Below, one piece after another: positions 11,909-40,900 of a stretch of 64,000 nucleotides of DNA. Source of the DNA: Hirudo medicinalis (Eukaryota > Annelida > Clitellata > Hirudinida > Hirudinidae); assembly GCA_011800805.1 (NCBI GenBank), contig MPNW01000130.1, positions 91,266 to 155,265 of the forward strand, read 5' to 3'. Position 1 is the first letter of the stretch; the number at the start of each line of letters is the position of its first letter. The translations under genes and the position numbers were made by a program. Under the pieces are notes generated by a model, which searched no databases, had not been told where the DNA came from, and saw nothing but the letters and a program-made list of their open reading frames with translations.

Positions 11909-14900
11909 AAGAGTTTTTTGGTTTAATTCAATTCTTGTATTTGTTTTCCACATTCATCCTCATCACATAAAGTAAATATTTTCTGTTTTTCTGATGATTT
12001 TGTTGATTTAAGAATATTTTTTGAGACTTATGATCGGCCATAAACCCACTGTTACTCTATCAGTCCAGTATTCCTCTGAAGGACTTCCATGTGGCCATCC
12101 TTTGACAGCAGTGTTCTTCTTTCCTGTTTTGAGCCACACAAACTCAGCAATTGCTTCCTCAATGTTTGACAATTTCATCACGAAAGTTACTAAAAATTAA
12201 AACTTGGACAATTTGTCCCTGCAGACCTTTTTGTTTCCTTTTGGTTAATTTATTTTTTACGAGTTGTTCAAAATTGTTAGCTGAAAGTAAATGGTTTTTG
12301 ACAATTAGGCAATTATTTCCCGAGCGAAATATTCCCAATGTATCTTGTTTTTTCTTGCATTTATTTTAAGCATAAGATGTTTTTAGGACATGTTATTTGC
12401 CAGCAGTCCTCCCGAGTCTTAACAGTTTTAGTCGATCTAGTCAAATGATGGCTTGTCCAAGGAACTTTCAAGTTTTGTTGTCTTACACATTATCTCCTAG
12501 TGCACCAGTTGAAATTATAATTTGGACCAATCTTGTGCTTTTAATTGGTTTTTGTCTTGTTTTCACCGACCTCTACCAGCTCTCCGACAATATTTTTCTC
12601 ATTCTAATCGATGCTTGCATCAGCGTTGCTGAATCATGTGCAATATTTTATTTTTGAGCTCCCTTCTTCATGGTGGTTGTGTTTTTGACGTCGACTGATG
12701 CCATCCGGTTAAATAAATGCAATCAAAGAATCCATTTTACCTCCCTCATTAAGACAACTCAATTGAAACCACAACGGTAAGAATTTCTTAAATAGCAAAC
12801 ACCTGAATGAATTTTGAGGATTATGGGCTGACAATCAATTCGTGCTTTAAAAGTTGAATAATGGTAGCACCAAAAAAGGAAGATCTGAAAATCTAAAACA
12901 TCAAGCCATATCCAGGACATGAGCAGTTCTGAAAGGTATTAAATAGGACAAAAAAGGTTCTTTACACATTCACTCACTATTTACAAATTGCAGGTTACAG
13001 CCCCATGATTGAATTGAAAACAAAAAGTACATGCAATCTCACACCACAAAATGTAATATTAAAGATTATAATATAATTTAAGAATGATTCTAGCGAATCA
13101 AAATATCCTAATAAGGATCGACATGCAACGAATCTATCATAAAATATAATAAATAGCTATTTACAATTTCAGGCATGATTCTGGGAATAGCAAGAAGTGA
13201 ACTTTCAGTTTAGGTAGTCAAAAGAATGCCAATGATGTCTATTCGCATAATTATCGCCAGGCAAATAGTGGTTGAGGTTTTATCTATGAACGCAGTTTGA
13301 TGAGGTTGTGATCCAGCTTTTCAAGTTTTTAAATGAAAACATAAATGGAATTGTGCATCTGAAACAACACCAACTATCTGACTTGAAACTTTGAAATATC
13401 CACTTATGTATGTTACATAACATGAGAAACACAAAAGCATGAAAATGTGGAATATAAAATAAATAAACAAATTTCTACACCGCAAACCCACCAATTATAT
13501 TTTCAAACATTTAAGCAATTTCCTAATGATTTAAATATTTTGTATGCAATGCACAACAATAGAACATGTGAAATAGAACATTAAAATTTTGGAAAGCATC
13601 TTTCTACTTGAAACATTTAATCATGTGACCAAAAGTGGTTTCTTCTTGTTCTTTCCTTAGTTACTTGAATTGAAGGTTAAGTAACCAAATTCATCCAGAT
13701 CACCCTACATCTCTCCACATCCCTCCTAGTTTGGGGATAGCCATAATGCCCTGAAAAAAAAAATGAAGTGAAGTTACTTGTCTGCCTTCAGGGGTAAAAT
13801 AGTTATCTAGCAGATTAGCAGATATACATTTAAATCCAACAAGTACGCAACCTATCGTTAGTTAAAGGCATTTATCACGATACACGGTTCTAGACAGTCC
13901 CTCATCTACAGCTGACTTTAGCAGCTGATTAATGTAACAAGCGTCTAACGGAACCAACTCATCTCAAGTCTTGCAAACGAAGCATCTGCATAAACCTTCA
14001 TCCATAAAAATAAAATCTCGTCAGCACAATGGCAGACGAATCATACCTTGATCGATCTCAACACAGCAACCAGCCGATATCGACCTCCATTGCATAATAA
14101 CCAAGTCAACTTTCTACCAACCAATAGCAAAATATGCTACGTCGTACATGACCCAGTTTTTTAATTTTGGACATCAAAATAACTTACTTGCTAAAGCTGA
14201 CCAGTTAATCCATAAAATATTATTTCACGCGATTTAATTTTAAAAATCAACTGCAATCATTTTCCTTTTCGTCAGCAGCACCGACTCAGCTGGCATATCC
14301 TGCTATTTTCGCAACGAGCGTGCGTAGCTCATTTTTATTACAGCTCTATCTTTCATTTGGGTCAAGTGTTTGAATGAGGAATGCTTGAATTCGTAGGCCC
14401 AGGCCAGGAAAGATGAGCTTTGTTCTGCTAAGTACTCTCATATGTCAGCCCGAGTTTTTCTAGTAAAAAGATAAGAAAAATGTGAATGTCGACATCTGCT
14501 TGACGCTATCCAGCAGTCTTGAGATCCTTTTTTTTTATTTATGGGTGAGCAGAATCTCAAAGGAGAGGCAACGAGGTATTGGTTTTCAAGAAAATTTAAT
14601 AATCCACTGGAATGTTATAAAATATGGCCCGCCTCAGCATAGCCGGTATCGAATTAATGATAGTAGAAAGAAATTCTATCTTTAATTTCATCGCGATCGG
14701 CTGAAGAATGTAAGTGAAATTCTCTCATATCAGTTAACTCGAATGCAACTCACCTAGCAGCCCTAGGTCATCTCCATGACCACCATTCCATAACTTTAAT
14801 ACGTTAATCCGATGAGAACTGGTCCCATTGAAAACCTGAGAACGCGGATGTTTCATTAAGAGTTGGTAAGAAATAAGGAAAGCAAACTTAACACATAAGA

Positions 14901-17247
14901 GTAAACGAGTACCATGCATCCCAGCTACGTTTTTGAGATCAATCGTGCCTTTTTTTAATCTCATTGCAAGAATTCTCCTTTGAATCCATTCGCGCATTTT
15001 AATCTCAATTAAAAGAAAACGTGAAATTAGAAAATGTCCGGTCAAATTACATATTATTAACTTAAACCATCCTAACCATAGCTTACTTTTTTTATTGTAG
15101 GGAATTAACCATAAAGTTGCGTAAAACCAGGGACGCCGACAGAAATTTCGAGCCCTAAGGCAAAGCGGCCAAGGGCCTTTATGTCAATTTGGTAATGGAA
15201 AATAAAAAAAAAAGGTCGTTATTGTAATGTTAATCATTTAAAACCAGGGCGGGCCCCAAAAGATTGCTGGGACCCTGCATGTAAAAACTTAACTTAACTT
15301 AACGGCAGTCAACTTGCAAAACTAAATTGCGTAATTAATTTTACTAAGTTGGCTATTTAATTGCTGGAACTAAGGATGGCTGCTAAGTATGAAAACCAAT
15401 TTGCTGTTCGCTACGTTTATCTGCAGCACCACAACATGAATTTAATATGTAGGTATGTATGCTGCTCAAAATGCAATAACACGTGCTAAAACTTGTGATC
15501 AAGTATTAAGACCTACGTGCAAGCACACGGATTATGTACTGTACTTGCAGTACTATGTAGTACAAAGTACAATTATCCTAAGAGCCATTTGTTTTTGCGG
15601 CTGTAGGTGGGATGATAACAACTTATGGTAGCTTATTTAAAGAAAATTTAAACATTAAACTTTGGAAATAAATTAAACAGAATTACATTTTCGAACTACA
15701 ACATCAACATCAACATACAACATCAAGCGCAACCAAGCCGTTTTCATCCACAATTCTTTAATATTTTATTCACGAAAATTCACAATTATACATCTAAATA
15801 TAAAGGAGGATATTGAATGTTTCATTTCAATCGTTCCAGATTAAACCCACAATGAGTACAATTTTTTCTACAATAGCTGCCAATAAGTGTGTCTTACTCT
15901 TAGTGAATCGACCAAGAAACAATCATGTTAAAATATAAATATAAATTCAATGGAGGCCTTTTTCAAAATGCTAAAAAAAATTATTTAAACAGCCGATTGT
16001 ACAGTTATTATCTTATAATCTTTATTAATTACACAACATATTTCTTGGAAGAGCCGACTTTTCGTAGAAGATCCTCATTAGCTACTTGACCTATAGCCTG
16101 GGAATAACTTTAATTCATAGACAATCTCTTAGGAAACAATAAGCAAAACAGCCTAGAGATTTGAAGAGCTCGTGAGGAATGTCATTTGGGGAGGGGTTGG
16201 TGCATTGAATCCTGAGAGATCTTTACTCCCCAAAATATTTGGCAAGCAAAACGAGGTCCAGCCAAATTTAGGAGGATATTCAGATGGTTGAGCAAAGGTT
16301 TGATCCCATGAAAACAAGTGAAACAACATCCCTGATCTCCACACTCATCAATCACACAAGACTTTTGTTTAAAAGCTTTAAATATTCTGGAACATTTCTT
16401 ATCACTGCTTTGTCTACTCATGAGAACAATTTGAACATTGAGTGACTCAATACTAGGCACATATTTTTCATAAGTTTATTTGAAACATATAAACAACATA
16501 TGCAAACAAGACAATGATATTGGCACCATTCTTGAAACAAGAAAAAATACTTAAGTTGATCTTCTTAAGCAAACATCTACAACATCTAAACCACATAAAT
16601 AAAACAGAAGTTAGAGGTATGACGTCTCGTAAGTGATGGTAAATGGTAACAATTGATACAAATGAAATGTCGCAACTTTGAAACGAAATTTCACTTAAAC
16701 CGAAAATGCAAACATAAGGATATAAACATAAATATAAGTTCAACCATTTTAAAAGTGAATTGAATTAAAGTAATTACTTCATTAAGTTTATCTAAAAGTT
16801 GCAAGTGATCATTTAGTTGATGTTCAATACTGAAAGCATTCAATTAATGCCTCTGACAAATAACCTTTGACATCGAAACTGAGATAAAAAAAAATAGAAT
16901 TTGGCACTAACATTGTATCAAATTAAAAATTATTGCTTAACAAAATTATTAAACTGAATTCTTCAGAAAGTGATAATTACTGATTATTTTGCTTGAACCT
17001 ATCAAAATGTCTGCTTTTAACCTAATGAAAGGAATGCATGAAGGCACTAAAGCTACAAAAGTTCTTGAAATTTATGTAAGTTTGGTTTAAATGTCGAGTA
17101 AAAATGAAAAAGCAAGCAAATATTGACAACTTGATATTTACATATTTGATATTTTAGAAAACAATCATTCAAAAATAATAAGTGTCTTTAAATATATTCA
17201 ATTTTTACTTAAAATAAATATTTAACTTTTGTTAAATTTTTGATTTT
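11909..17247. other. Convergent 3' intergenic region between DAB and SLK
   Basis: Both flanking genes end here (DAB from the left, SLK from the right). The first 800 bases are probably the DAB 3' UTR. The rest holds only short spurious ORFs. A short GC-richer patch at about 15120-15300 contains two related blocks (aaaccagggacgccgacag and aaaaccagggcgggccccaa) that look like repeat debris. Confidence 0.6.
12712..12717 (+). promoter_or_regulatory. Possible polyadenylation signal of DAB
   Basis: AATAAA about 800 bases after the DAB stop codon, with no other gene evidence between them. This would give a long 3' UTR. Support is positional only. Confidence 0.35.
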
Positions 17248-31587
<14,340 letters not shown>

Positions 31588-33604
31588 TTTTGCTGATTGC
31601 AACTCACAAAACGCTGCTAATTAAATTGGTCTCTTGAAAGTAATTTTACGAATAAATGCTGATGAAAGCATTTAACAGTTTAAGTGAAGTCGAGTGGCAG
31701 ATTATTCCGAGTCGCAAAACCCAATCAAGGTAGCGTTTAAAAGTGGATCCAGGTGACTGTTGGTGGCCTTCCTGATATTTGCTAGGAATTACAATTTGAC
31801 ATGCTTCTTATTTTATTTCCGCGAAAGAAATAAATGACAAATATTAAACATCAAAAACATTTACCAGGGCGATTAAATTATGATTAAAATTGTAACAAAA
31901 CGTGGCTTTTAAATTATTAGCAACGTATCAAATATGCTACTGTTTCAACGATCAATTGCTTTAATAAATAATAAAATTAATTAAATAAATTGAAGCAAGA
32001 ATTTCACACCCAAAATAATAGGTATAAAAATTGTTTTCGATTCAAACAGAAATTTGCTGAGATTTCAGTTAAGTGCAATTGAGTTTTAAATATTAAATAA
32101 AAACAAAATTATTGATTACCATTTGTTTACTTTTGTTCTTACGGTGCCTACTTGTAACGTGTTAATGAGGGTCAGTCTGATAGCGGAAGAGTGCGTTTCC
32201 TTAAGGCTGACCCTTGAGTTATTTTATTTGGTTCTTGTGTTGCTTTGTTGTTTGTTGTTGCAGTGCTTGGTTGAATAAAATTGCTCAAAACAAAAATTTT
32301 TTTAGGTTTTAATGTAAACAATTGTACAAATCAGTCAGCTGAGGAATGGATGTCGATGGTTGTTTCCTCTCCTCCAAATGCAAATGGAGGAAAATCAATT
32401 TAATCTTCCAGATAATTTAAGTGCACATGAACCAACATAAACTTTCAATCAACATAAGCTTTCAACCAGCTTAAACTTCAAACAACTTTCATCGGAAACG
32501 TCAAAATTCGTCAGTTGTTGTTTCCAGTTTTTCAAACTCCTCCCATTTTGGATCTTAATTTCCTAGAGATTGAGATGTTAAGGAAGCATGTTTCGTAAGC
32601 ACTGGAGTATTAAATATGCTTGCATCTCTCTCATCTGCTTGCTTCAGAAGAAGTTTCTGATGATGCTCACCATCTTTTTGATGAAATCTCACTTCATAAA
32701 GGGTTTTGCAGTGATTCGTTTGTGATTCGTTTGCAGTTAACAATTGATTAATTAATCACATAACAATACACTTACATTCAAAAATTAATAATATTTCACT
32801 GCCATTTACATGTAAACTAATTTTAATTTGCCATAATTTATTCTCTGCACTTATTGAGACAAAAAACGAAACACTGTTCTTTGTCCAATGCGGAAAGCAT
32901 CTTTGAATTCTGGAATCTCCAGAGACTTGAAGCTGACTGATGAAGATGATGATGTTAATGATAACGATGATGATTATGGCTTTTATGAGACTTGCTTATC
33001 ATCACATGAGCTTCGAATTGAATCGAAGTGATCATCGGTGTTGTGATGATGTGATGGTGTGCTGATATGTTGATTTCTTTCAAAGAAGCAACTCGGACTT
33101 CTTATCTCCGGTGAAGTTCCATAAATTCAACCAATCTACTAATAAACATTCCGATTAAGACGCTTGTAATTAGAATGTAATTATAAATTAATTCAACAAA
33201 ATATATATCCGATTATTGGATATTAACTAGGGGTAAGATGAACGGTTAATTAATATTTTTGTTGGTTTTGCAATTTTTTCGGTCGTCTTAAGAAGCTCAA
33301 TTTCATTTTTGAAATATTTTCAATTTTTGCATTTTGCTGCAAAAAGCATGTAATTTCATGAATCCTACTTATAACAAATCCACTCTTAAATCCACAACAA
33401 TAAGCAGTTTGAATGCTAAGAGGCATTGATTTTGACATTTCATGTCAACCGTTCACTCACTCACTCATAGCTTGCTTTTACTCCTTATCTATCGATTGAA
33501 TATAGAACAATTTGTGATAAAATGAAGCATTCATTTGCACTAATTAACATAATTAATTAATTAGTGTAAAATAATCCATGCTTAATAATACATAATTTTA
33601 ATGC

Positions 33605-33685
33605 GTTATTGGTTTAATCCGTTAGAGCCACTTCAACTTGTTACTGACATCTTGGGTTCAGTTCCCAAATTCCTCCTGGCAAGAA
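33605..33685 (+). repeat. Possible tRNA-like/SINE fragment
   Basis: CCGTTAGAGCCACTTC followed by TCTTGGGTTCAGTTCCCAA gives approximate A- and B-box spacing, but the stems are poor. Upstream of SLK, in intergenic DNA. Confidence 0.3.
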
Positions 33686-34089
33686 ATTGTCTTGAAAGAA
33701 TTCAAAAATAAGAACAAATTGAGGCCACGGTTGTGACACGCAGGTCATTCACGGTTCGCTGAACAGGGTCAGAGAGACAAGGCAGTGATTGATAGGTCGA
33801 TAGGCAGGCTGATTGAAAGTGGACGAGCGAAACAAATATTCTTCAACCAGTTCAAAGCAGCATCAACCATGGCAAGAATGTTTACAAAGCGATGTTTCTG
33901 TTGAATTGTCCCCGCAACAAAAGTTGTCCTCAGTTGTTGTAAACATTGATCAACATTGACAGATCAGACGATTGCATTTTCAAGGACTTAAAAGAAAAGG
34001 CAATAAAGTGCATTTCATGCTTGTTGAGACTCGAAACAACGCCCTTTGAAATGGTTTGTTTGCATTGCTGGATGGTTGAAGTCGATTGA

Positions 34090-34172
34090 ACCTAAGTGAT
34101 TGAATCAATCAGATTGAAATAAAGTGATTGAATCAAACAGATTGAAATAAAGTGATTGAATCAATCGTATTG
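34090..34172. repeat. 28-bp tandem repeat, about 3 copies
   Basis: Unit agtgattgaatcaatcagat plus tgaaataa, the copies differing by one to three bases. Intergenic between SLK and the ARHGAP19-like gene. Confidence 0.85.
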
Positions 34173-34224
34173 ATTGACCGAGAGAGGGGATTGGAATTGA
34201 TTGGACAACAGGATAAAACCGCCT

Positions 34225-34280
34225 ATAATCGAAATTAGGTTTTAATTGATCTTTCTACCCTTTGATTCTGTAATGATAAG
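34225..34280 (-). repeat. Possible short SINE-family fragment
   Basis: The plus strand has ttttaattgatctttctaccct, resembling ttttaatcaatttaatttttctaccct in the copy at 17540-17630. Short and AT-rich, so chance similarity is possible. Confidence 0.25.
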
Positions 34281-37120
34281 AAGGTGTCACATTCTCTCCT
34301 GCCGTTGCCAATACGGGTCCTGATTGGTCAATTAATTTAATTATAATTAGTTATTCAGTGACGCTGATGATGATAATAATATAATAACAATATAATAAAA
34401 GTGATGATAATAATAATAATGATAATATAATAACAATAATACTAATAATAACAACAACAGCAATAATAATAATAACAACAGTAATGATAGTATTATAACA
34501 TCTGCAATATTATTCAGTTATCCGATGGTTATTTTGCATATTATTATGAACTCTTCAATCACATTCCATGCGGGAAAAGAGGTAGTATGTTGTTGTGTTG
34601 TTGTGTTGTTGTGATGTTGAGATGTGTGATGCGGTCACGTGACTAGGATGGCTCCTTGCGAGCAGGTGTTCAGTCTTGTTCTTTGTTGCCCTGGATATTT
34701 CTGATGATGGTGATGATAATGATTGAGATGGTAGTGGTTACCAGGATGATCGTGCTATCGATGATATTCCCCATTGGTGATCTCAAACTGAAGACAGTTT
34801 CTAAAAATTCTTGAAATTCATAAAAGGAGGAAATCCTCAATAAATTGTGAATAAACTTAAAATAATTAACTGAAATAATGAATTATTAATAATGCATGAT
34901 GTTCCTGCACCTAAGGTTGAAATGCCTTCGGCAACGAGTCTGAGTTATGTTAATGAGCAATTAATAAATTCGTGTTTATTTTTTATAAATATTAATGACC
35001 AATTAACATATTCCTGTTTGTTTTAATAAAGAGGCCAGATAAATCCATTTGTAATCCAGGTGAAGTTCACGACAGAAACATGTGAATGTATAATTAGTTA
35101 TTTTAAATGTGGTGTTTGTGCGCTCATTTTAGTATCTATCATGTTTTTAAGAATGAAAATTACATCATTTTATCATTATTATTATTTTTATTATTATTAT
35201 GATTATCATAATCATTACTATTATCATTATTATCATTATTGCTGTTATAATAATAATAATTATTATTATATATTTATTATAATTATCACATTTTGCATAA
35301 TTATTAACATTTAACGATCAAACATCATGGCATCATGTGAACCACGACTTTATTTAAATAAACTTTCAGAAACATATCAATTAGCATTTCAAACAAGTTA
35401 TGATGATCCTTTAACGTAACCAGATAAACTTTTGAACTCAAGCACTGCCAAGGTTCGCACCATGGGGGACAGCTTGATGGGGTCACCATTACCACCCAAT
35501 GTCATCCATTGTTACACGTCTTATCGGTGTCCCATCGTTCATGGAGTGATAAACGAATGTTCGTCATGTGCAGGAGATCATCAGGAGATAAGTAAGTAGT
35601 GTCGCTGGCCACAAACCTTCTCAGCGCTAAAAAGTATTTGATAAATAAAAAAAAAAAAGACTTAATAAAACTGAAAGTTGTTGCTGCTTTTCAAATAATA
35701 ACACTGAATGCAATTATTAACCAAATTATTATTTAATTAACCTAAATAAAACTTTCACAAATCAAATTGATTTATCTTTTAAAAATCTTTTGAAATGTGT
35801 GATCTTTAAAATCTGAAACTGCAAACTGCAGAATGACTCCTGCAAGGGAATAAACATTATGGACGCTGCACTGCGATTCAACAGATGAATCTCTGAGATT
35901 CAACACGCCATTAAAAGCAGTCGAGTGGAAACAATGAAGTTGTTGGAGACGTTCAGTCATGCGGAGAAGGTTTACTCCGGATAAGCAACTGAGTTGTGAT
36001 AATGGCCCGTCACGGCTGATCGAATTGGTCATTGTCCATTGAGATTAGACCTGACATTGGAAGGTATTGTGACATCAGGAAATTACATTTTTACTTTGAG
36101 TTGCTGTTGTCATTAAGAAACAACCTTCTAATATTTGTTACACTCTTTGCAAGTCTAATGGTTAGTTATTAAAACTACATTTATCGTAATTGATGATAAT
36201 TAAGCCACCTCATTATGATTTGGACGACTTGGCAAGTTATGAAGACAAGCACAACTCGAACATCCTCAAGTTCATTTGCATGAAGTTTCAACTCGTGAAG
36301 TGAAACGTTTGAAAGGACATTCGATCTTATTTCGTCGTGTGACACAACTTGTGCCAAGTCATTTGTGACGTCTGGTTTATGTAAAATGACAAATGACACC
36401 CCATAAATTATTTAACTATTAAATTTCAATGTTTATTATTTTTGATTTCAAATATTTGTTCCGATCACACAAGTTAATTGTGTAATTCAAATCACTCCGC
36501 AAATACTGACGATTCACTCCAAGAAAATTTAAATCCCAACTGCAACTTATCCGTCAAATGGATTGCATAATGATGATGATGATGATGATGATTACGCAAA
36601 TACATTCATTACATAACCCTTTACGTTGTCAATTAAATTAGTCTTGTGCAACCTGGATGCTATAAACGTGTCAATCAGAACAGAGTGACAAAGTGACACA
36701 AGTCGACCACTTGGAATCGCAGTTGGATTCAGAAACCAGCGTCGATTCAAGGTTGGTTGTGGTTCTGTCAGCACTTTCTATTTAAACAACAGGATGCAGG
36801 CACAGCAGGTGCGTCAAAATAAACAGACCAAGATACGGCAGTCTAATGTTACAGTATCGTATTCTTACACGCACGTCTAGACAAGTTCAAGGATTGTCGT
36901 GGGCTTCTACTTACCCACAAACGTGAATGAACGGCGAACACCCGAGGAATGTTGGAGCCTCCCCCAGCAATCATCCCGGTGTGGTGGTCCACATAGTTTT
37001 AGAGCTCTTTTGTTGGATGCATTTTATTGAGAGCGAACGGTGCCCACAAATTGCTTCCAGGACTGCACGAGTTCGTAGCCGCGGACTTGCAAACAAAAGC
37101 CGATATTCTTGTGTATTCGT

Positions 37121-37126
37121 TTTATT
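37121..37126 (-). promoter_or_regulatory. Likely polyadenylation signal of the ARHGAP19-like gene
   Basis: AATAAA on the minus strand 110 bases after the TGA stop, a typical distance for a short 3' UTR. Confidence 0.5.
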
Positions 37127-37235
37127 ATTTACACTCAAAATTATAAAATGAAACTGTCTCAATTAACAATATTTACAAATACAGTAAATTTCACCAAGAA
37201 GACTCTTAACAATTACAACGGAACACAAAAGGATT

Positions 37236-37935
37236 TCAAACTTCTTCATTGTCAGACAACAAGATCGAATTACAAATGATGGCTGGATCAAAGTTCTCCT
37301 GCAAGATGTGAATGCAATTATTACTTTTAAACGTCAGTCAACAATAATACAATTTAAAAAAAAAATTGCAAATTATAAAAATTTAAAAACTTCAAGAGAA
37401 TGTAAACTTACTGCGTCTTCGTCATCAAATAGTTTTAAAACCGGGACATTGTTGCCGCCGAAAATATTTCTCTGGCAGACGAATTTCTGGAGCAGAAGCA
37501 AGCAATTAAAGAACATCATGTCAAATGCGGAAGTAGCAATTAGGCGCACAACACTCACTTTAAACGTAACATTGAGGTCCTTCTTAGCACTTTTAGGAGT
37601 GCTTGGTGAATCGAACTAAGAAAAACAAATGATTGTTAAGATAACAGAAACAACAATAAACATACAAACAAGGGCAATTAATAAATACATAAACAAGGAC
37701 AATAAAATACACACCCCCTTCAATAATTTCCTCTTCTTGCCCGATTCAGGTAGAGTTTGTATGTAGTTGTAGAGTTCACTGAGTGCCTGCTCTGTGTTTA
37801 TGGACTTGGCAGCCTTCATGCTGGCCTGTCTGTCGGTGAATGAGATGTGAGTGGTCAGGACTAATTCGTCCTCCTCGTTCTCTGCTTTTTTGAACCTCTG
37901 CAAAGAATTAGTGGATGGTTGGCTTAAAATTAAAC

Positions 37936-37977
<42 letters not shown>

Positions 37978-40900
37978 TAAGACCATTATTATTAGTATTC
38001 GATTATGCTATTATTAAGTTATTATTATTATTATTATTTTAAGTCTGTATGTCAAGTTAGTTGTCATCAAAATTACGAACTATTAATATTTTATATTGTG
38101 AATATGCAATTACTGAATGGCCAGGTAGTTTAAAAAATGAAAATTACAAGTTCAATTACAAGGTGCAACAATGGCAACATTTGAACACAAACTTTGAAAG
38201 GAGTTTTCACGGAATTGTTTCTTTTGCCAGCAGCAGAGGACAGAACAACGTCGTCAGAGTACTTGATGGCATCCTTGATCCAATGTGAAGGGTAGTCAAA
38301 CATGATGGAGGAGTTGTTCACCATCAAAACCACCAAAACTCTCAGATTCTCTGCTGCTTCCTTGAGTTGCATGATGGGTATCTGGAATGATTGATGGATG
38401 GTTGATAAAGGATTAATTATCGAATCGACGCCCGACGCTTGATACTGTTTGCTACGAGTAATGAATCATGTGGAACACGTGGCCAACAAAGTGAAAGTTA
38501 GTTACTTTCTTGGGAATGAAGAGGTGAGGAGTGAAAATGAGTGACAGGTTCTCGGCTGTCATTTTGTTGCTGTCGTGGAGTGATGCAACTTTGTTGAGGA
38601 GGTTGAGAAGGTTGCAGAGGAGGATGGCGTTTTCATTCGGCAGTAATTGGTTCAGTAACTGGAGACATTCGATTTGCTTGCGTTCGTCTTTCATCCCTGA
38701 AATGGTTTCCAGGTGGAATGGAATAATTGGTTAATTTTCAATTGAAATCATCAAGTTATGTTTCTCTCATACGCGATATCACAATACGAAATTGAAATTT
38801 GTTTATACTTAAAGATTGCTATCAGCTCAACAAACCTGAGATCTGTTTGTAGGCATTAAAATTCTTCTCCATAAGCAGAGGTTCGGGAAGTTCGGACAAG
38901 TAGCTTTTGAAAACAGTCGCCACGTCGTTGACCGTGAATTTCGAGTCGTCGAATTGAACAAGATTCTCGCCATGTTCGATGAGCTCACGCAGCTCTCTCT
39001 GTCTGTCCAGTCCTCCCGATAAACGAAATATGCCTTCCTTTTGACAATCTGTTGAAGAGGTTGATGAATTTATTCAATAAGTGAGAATATTCAATCAATC
39101 ATAAACTTGCGTTTACTATTAAACATGCAGTGAAAAGGACATTCGATGGCGAATGAATAGCAGTGCAAAGTGCAGTCGACTGATTAGAGTAAGATTCAGT
39201 TAACGAACTGAACCAATTAATCATGAATGTGGTCGAGAAATAAATGCTATGTTCCTCCAGCTCACACCTCGCCAGGATCACACGTCAGTTGATTTGCATG
39301 ACAACAGAACCGACCATTTCCATCCCCGTAGATCCAATTAGCCTCAAAACAACTCAAGCGTTTTATTCTTTCCATGCAATCTGGTCTCAGTGGAGTCATT
39401 ACAAGACGCCTATTCCATGAGTCCATTTGCAAGACATTATCATGCTATGCCAAACCGTTTCCAAACACGTCGATGGAGGATCAGGATCAGACAAGAGGAG
39501 CCGATTTCGTCAACATGTAATAACAAGTCACGCGCTTATGAAAGCAAACAGTTGAGATAATTAACAACAACACAAACACAAGCACTCAGCCTTAACTGAC
39601 AACCCACAATCTGCTTAATGAGTGCATTTTGATTAATTGACACGGAATTGAACCAATATTGAATAATAAGTGATCAATAAACAGATTGAAATACAAAAAG
39701 TTAAAATGTACAAACTTTCGGATTTTCCGAGAAATTCGATCAACGGGAAAATCCTTTCGAGGGCCTGGTTGTTCAACCTCGTAGAAAAGACTCCTTCAAG
39801 TGAATAACAAGTTAGTTATGTTAAGTTAGTAATATTACGACCAATTATTTCTGCCATCAATTTATCAATGCATCAACATGTCGGGAATAACATAATATTA
39901 TTCTAAGAATGTTTTACGCCCGGTTAATGAGTTTTTTGAAGACTATGTGCCTCCTAAGAGGAGGATGCGTGTTTTAAGACTTCAAAACGAAATCCCTTCC
40001 TGTCCTTTCAAAGTGAAGGCAACAACATCCAACTAAAGGCAGGATCACTATCATGACCACAACGTTGCGTAACTGACACAGCACACCGTTCCTCGAAACT
40101 CGGTGTCAATGCATCAAGTTTCCATGGAAATCGAAGGTGCGTTTATTTTCTTAGTTAATTATCCGACGAACACCTGTTGCCCACATTACGTGACAAATTG
40201 TCGCCAGTCAAAAAACTCATCCCACCCTTCATTGTGTCTTCGCGGGTGGCAACGAACACTTGGTCAGTAATTTTCTCGCTCGGGTCATAGGTCAGGAGAT
40301 CATTATAACTATGCAAACTAAGCAAACCAACCTTTGCCCGGTCTCTTCCTGATGACGGACAACAACTTCGGCTTCTCCTGTGGAGTCATTTCCATGAGTT
40401 CTTCGAATTTAACGTCGTTCAGATCCATGAGGAAGCTGAGATGCATGAGGACGACGTCAGTGAACCTCTCCATATTTTCGGACTTCAGTCTGAAGATCTT
40501 CGAATGGGTATTCGACACGACAGAACTAGTCGAGGAGAAGGTCTGCATTGATTCTGATGAGTCGCTGGTAACAGCTGAAAGAAATGTGGATGTCAGATGA
40601 TCATTAAGTTAGGCGTGCCACAGCCTGTCTGCGTAAACACTCTATTAAAACTCATTTGTTTATTCCAGTTATTGCTCCACAAATAATGTGATACAATACG
40701 TACTCATTCAAAATTTCCGTGCTTGAAATTAATATCGTGAATTTAGTATGCTTATATACTACCAGCATTTTATTACCTTGTAAATTTATGTCCAATCACG
40801 CTCGAATCTCGTAATGCATATGCATGATATGCTAATTATTTACGCAAATGTCCGCCTGCATGTGAGAGAAAAAGCATTGGGTGAAGGATGCAATCATAAT

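Larger units (their letters stand above)
31588..37235. other. Intergenic region between SLK 5' end and ARHGAP19 3' end
   Basis: About 5.6 kb of AT-rich sequence with microsatellites (34370-34460, 35175-35290, 36570-36592), the 28-bp repeat and SINE-like fragments. It should hold the SLK promoter. A stem-forming AGGGTCAG...CTGACCCT pair lies at 32168-32214. No supported coding exon. Confidence 0.6.

Noticed and set aside
14734..15045. 103-residue minus ORF between DAB and SLK
   Set aside because: No recognisable family, no splice context, ordinary AT-rich composition; length is compatible with chance.
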